This document shows, one piece after another, positions 39,083 to 40,329 of a stretch of 40,329 nt of DNA (position 1 is its first letter; the number at the start of each line of letters is the position of its first letter). The translations under genes were made by a program, and so were the position numbers. Source of the DNA: Clostridia bacterium (GTDB taxonomy: Bacteria; Bacillota; Clostridia; Christensenellales; Aristaeellaceae). Below the pieces are notes generated by a model that searched no databases, was not told the origin of the DNA, and worked only from the letters and a program-made list of their open reading frames with translations. The stretch spans positions 1 to 40,329 of the forward strand of contig JAFXJP010000045.1 of the NCBI GenBank assembly GCA_017532155.1. Reading direction: 5' to 3'.

Positions 39083-40329
39083 ATGAAAACCAATCGCATC
39101 CTTTCCTGGCTGCTGGTCGTGATGATGATCATGACCATGGGCTCTTTCGCCATGGCGGATGAGCTGACCTACGCCGAAGGCACCGTGCTTCGCATGGCTA
39201 CCGGCTACAACAGCACCAAGACCGGTCTGTCCCTGGAAGCCAGCGTTGCTGGCGAGGGCATCACCCTGGCCGACGGCGTCACCTACCATGCCGGCGATCT
39301 GAAGCCCACCTGGGTTGAGGTCGAGAATGTTCTGAAGGTGAAGTTCGAAGACCTGTATCAGGGCAACAGCGCCACCAAGGAATTCGACTTCTGGAAAGAA
39401 CGCCTGAACGAAGTGGACATGGTCTCCGGTACCGCTGCCAAGCTGACCGAGTACGGCGAAGCCGGCTCCATCGTCAACATCGCGGAATACCTGGACATGA
39501 TGCCCAACTTCAAGGCTTATCTGGAAGCCAACCCCATCGTGCGCCTGTCCATCACCGGTAACACCGACACCGGCGCCATCTACTTCTCCCCCTACTTTGA
39601 CGGCGTAAACGACATCGAGCGTATGCCTCTGATGCGCGTTGACTGGGTTGTAAAGCTCCTGGACGGCGAAGGCGAATTCACCGCCGAAGCTTCCAAGGAT
39701 CTGGCCGCTGCCGTTTACACTCCCTTCATGCCCACCGAAGGCAAGGTTGAAATCGACGTTGTGAACCTGGAAGGCACCGCCGTTGAAACCATCGCCAAGG
39801 ACTATGACAAGGCTGGCAACATCGTTGCCAAGATGAACGCTGCCGGCGCTCTCAATGGTGTTCAGGCTGTCAACATGCTGCGCACCTACATCGACGAAGC
39901 TTACAACGGCTACTACGGCACCGCTCGCTCCAACCTCTTCATCGGCCAGAACGCCGCTTGGGACGTGGACGAACTCGTTGCCCTGCTGCGCTGCGTCGTA
40001 GCCAACCCCCAGACCCTCAACGGCACCGACTCCGTGCAGGGCCTGTTCTCCCGCGAGGATGACAACAACCAGCGTCGTGTTGACATGTTCCGCTTCGCCG
40101 GCACCCTGTTTGGCGTTCGCGGCCTGGAATCCCGTCAGGACTTCCTGTGGATCGACGAAACCGGCGCTCTGCGCGACGCCCGTCAGGATGCCGCTGCTTA
40201 CGCCGCCATGGAAAAGATGAACGAAATGGCCAAGGAAGGCCTGATCTCCAAGGCGTTCATGGATTCCTCCGCTGAAAAGACCCAGACCTACCTGGAAAAC
40301 GACCTGGGCTTCATGCACTATGACTACAA
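39083..40329 (+). CDS. Extracellular solute-binding protein of the LplA/YtcQ type (3' end outside window)
   Basis: 415 residues are visible and the frame runs off the window. The signal peptide is MKTNRILSWLLVVMMIMTMGSFAMA-DE; it lacks a lipobox Cys, although this class is usually a lipoprotein. The mature part has LRMATGYNSTKTGLS, then WVEVENVLKVKFEDLYQGNSATKEFDFWKERLNEVDMV, SIVNIAEYLDMMPNFKAYL, and an inserted module with YFSPYFDGVNDIERMPLMRVDW. This fits large (~550 residue) binding proteins for oligosaccharides. A GAGAGG site precedes the start. It is last visible gene of the importer operon, which probably serves pectin fragments. Confidence 0.9.
   Translation, partial: MKTNRILSWLLVVMMIMTMGSFAMADELTYAEGTVLRMATGYNSTKTGLSLEASVAGEGITLADGVTYHAGDLKPTWVEVENVLKVKFEDLYQGNSATKEFDFWKERLNEVDMVSGTAAKLTEYGEAGSIVNIAEYLDMMPNFKAYLEANPIVRLSITGNTDTGAIYFSPYFDGVNDIERMPLMRVDWVVKLLDGEGEFTAEASKDLAAAVYTPFMPTEGKVEIDVVNLEGTAVETIAKDYDKAGNIVAKMNAAGALNGVQAVNMLRTYIDEAYNGYYGTARSNLFIGQNAAWDVDELVALLRCVVANPQTLNGTDSVQGLFSREDDNNQRRVDMFRFAGTLFGVRGLESRQDFLWIDETGALRDARQDAAAYAAMEKMNEMAKEGLISKAFMDSSAEKTQTYLENDLGFMHYDY

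Noticed and set aside
39047-40318. Minus-strand frame of 423 codons opposite the solute-binding protein
   Set aside because: The plus frame has a signal peptide, a ribosome binding site and operon context; this one has none.

Overview
The window looks like a chromosomal segment of an uncultured gut-type Firmicute (Bacillota, class Clostridia). The clues are the rpsF-ssb-rpsR order, AGGAGG-type ribosome binding sites throughout, many sigma-A style promoters with 17-base spacers, a YerC-type TrpR-like repressor, LplB/YtcP-type polysaccharide ABC transporters, and mostly GC-rich coding with short AT-rich intergenic stretches. No tRNA, rRNA, CRISPR array, transposase or phage gene was seen.

Layout. 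1-4017 (minus): an operon of two xylose-isomerase-like TIM-barrel proteins, a FAD-dependent oxidoreductase with a galactose-binding-like C-terminal domain, and the start of an LplB-type ABC permease. 4441-5561 (plus): rpsF-ssb-rpsR. 5730-10307 (plus): a very large secreted protein of about 22 Cys/His/Trp repeats, cut by one in-frame TAA at 8478. 10414-14153 (minus): a PHP-domain phosphoesterase, a YerC-like regulator and a complete amino-acid ABC transporter. 14466-17644 (minus): pgk-tpiA-yhbY and an ECF S component. 17829-19507 (minus): two overlapping ATP-grasp ligases. 19663-20154: a small secreted FMN-binding-like split-barrel protein. 20238-22904 (minus): a membrane-anchored XRE regulator, a PAP2 phosphatase and a PlsC-like acyltransferase. 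23014-24423: an AT-rich XRE/DUF1413/secreted-protein cassette with twin operators. 24543-28826 (plus): pgi, a lipoprotein, a phosphodiester-glycosidase-family protein, TrmO and a Dabb protein. 29172-40329: a pectin/galacturonate region with uxaC (minus), uxaB-uxaA-isomerase (plus), a cytoplasmic pectinesterase (minus), and a plus-strand operon of a six-helix membrane protein, two polysaccharide ABC permeases and a solute-binding protein running off the end.

How the genes fit together. The right third is a route for pectin fragments: the ABC system imports oligomers, the pectinesterase de-methylates them inside the cell, and UxaC, UxaB and UxaA convert galacturonate to 2-keto-3-deoxygluconate. 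The left operon is probably a second carbohydrate system acting by oxidation and isomerisation. pgi, tpiA and pgk supply glycolysis.

The most unusual signal is in the gaps between genes. Several families of multi-hairpin repeats lie at 3' ends of operons. Stem sequences differ between copies but pairing is kept, while loops and linkers are conserved. One family follows both pgk and pgi; another follows the PAP2 gene, uxaC, the uxaBA operon and the pectinesterase gene. A third is a small element of 85 to 134 bases with GCTACACCTCAT-type inverted ends. With the nonsense-interrupted repeat protein, these are the main candidates for something undescribed.
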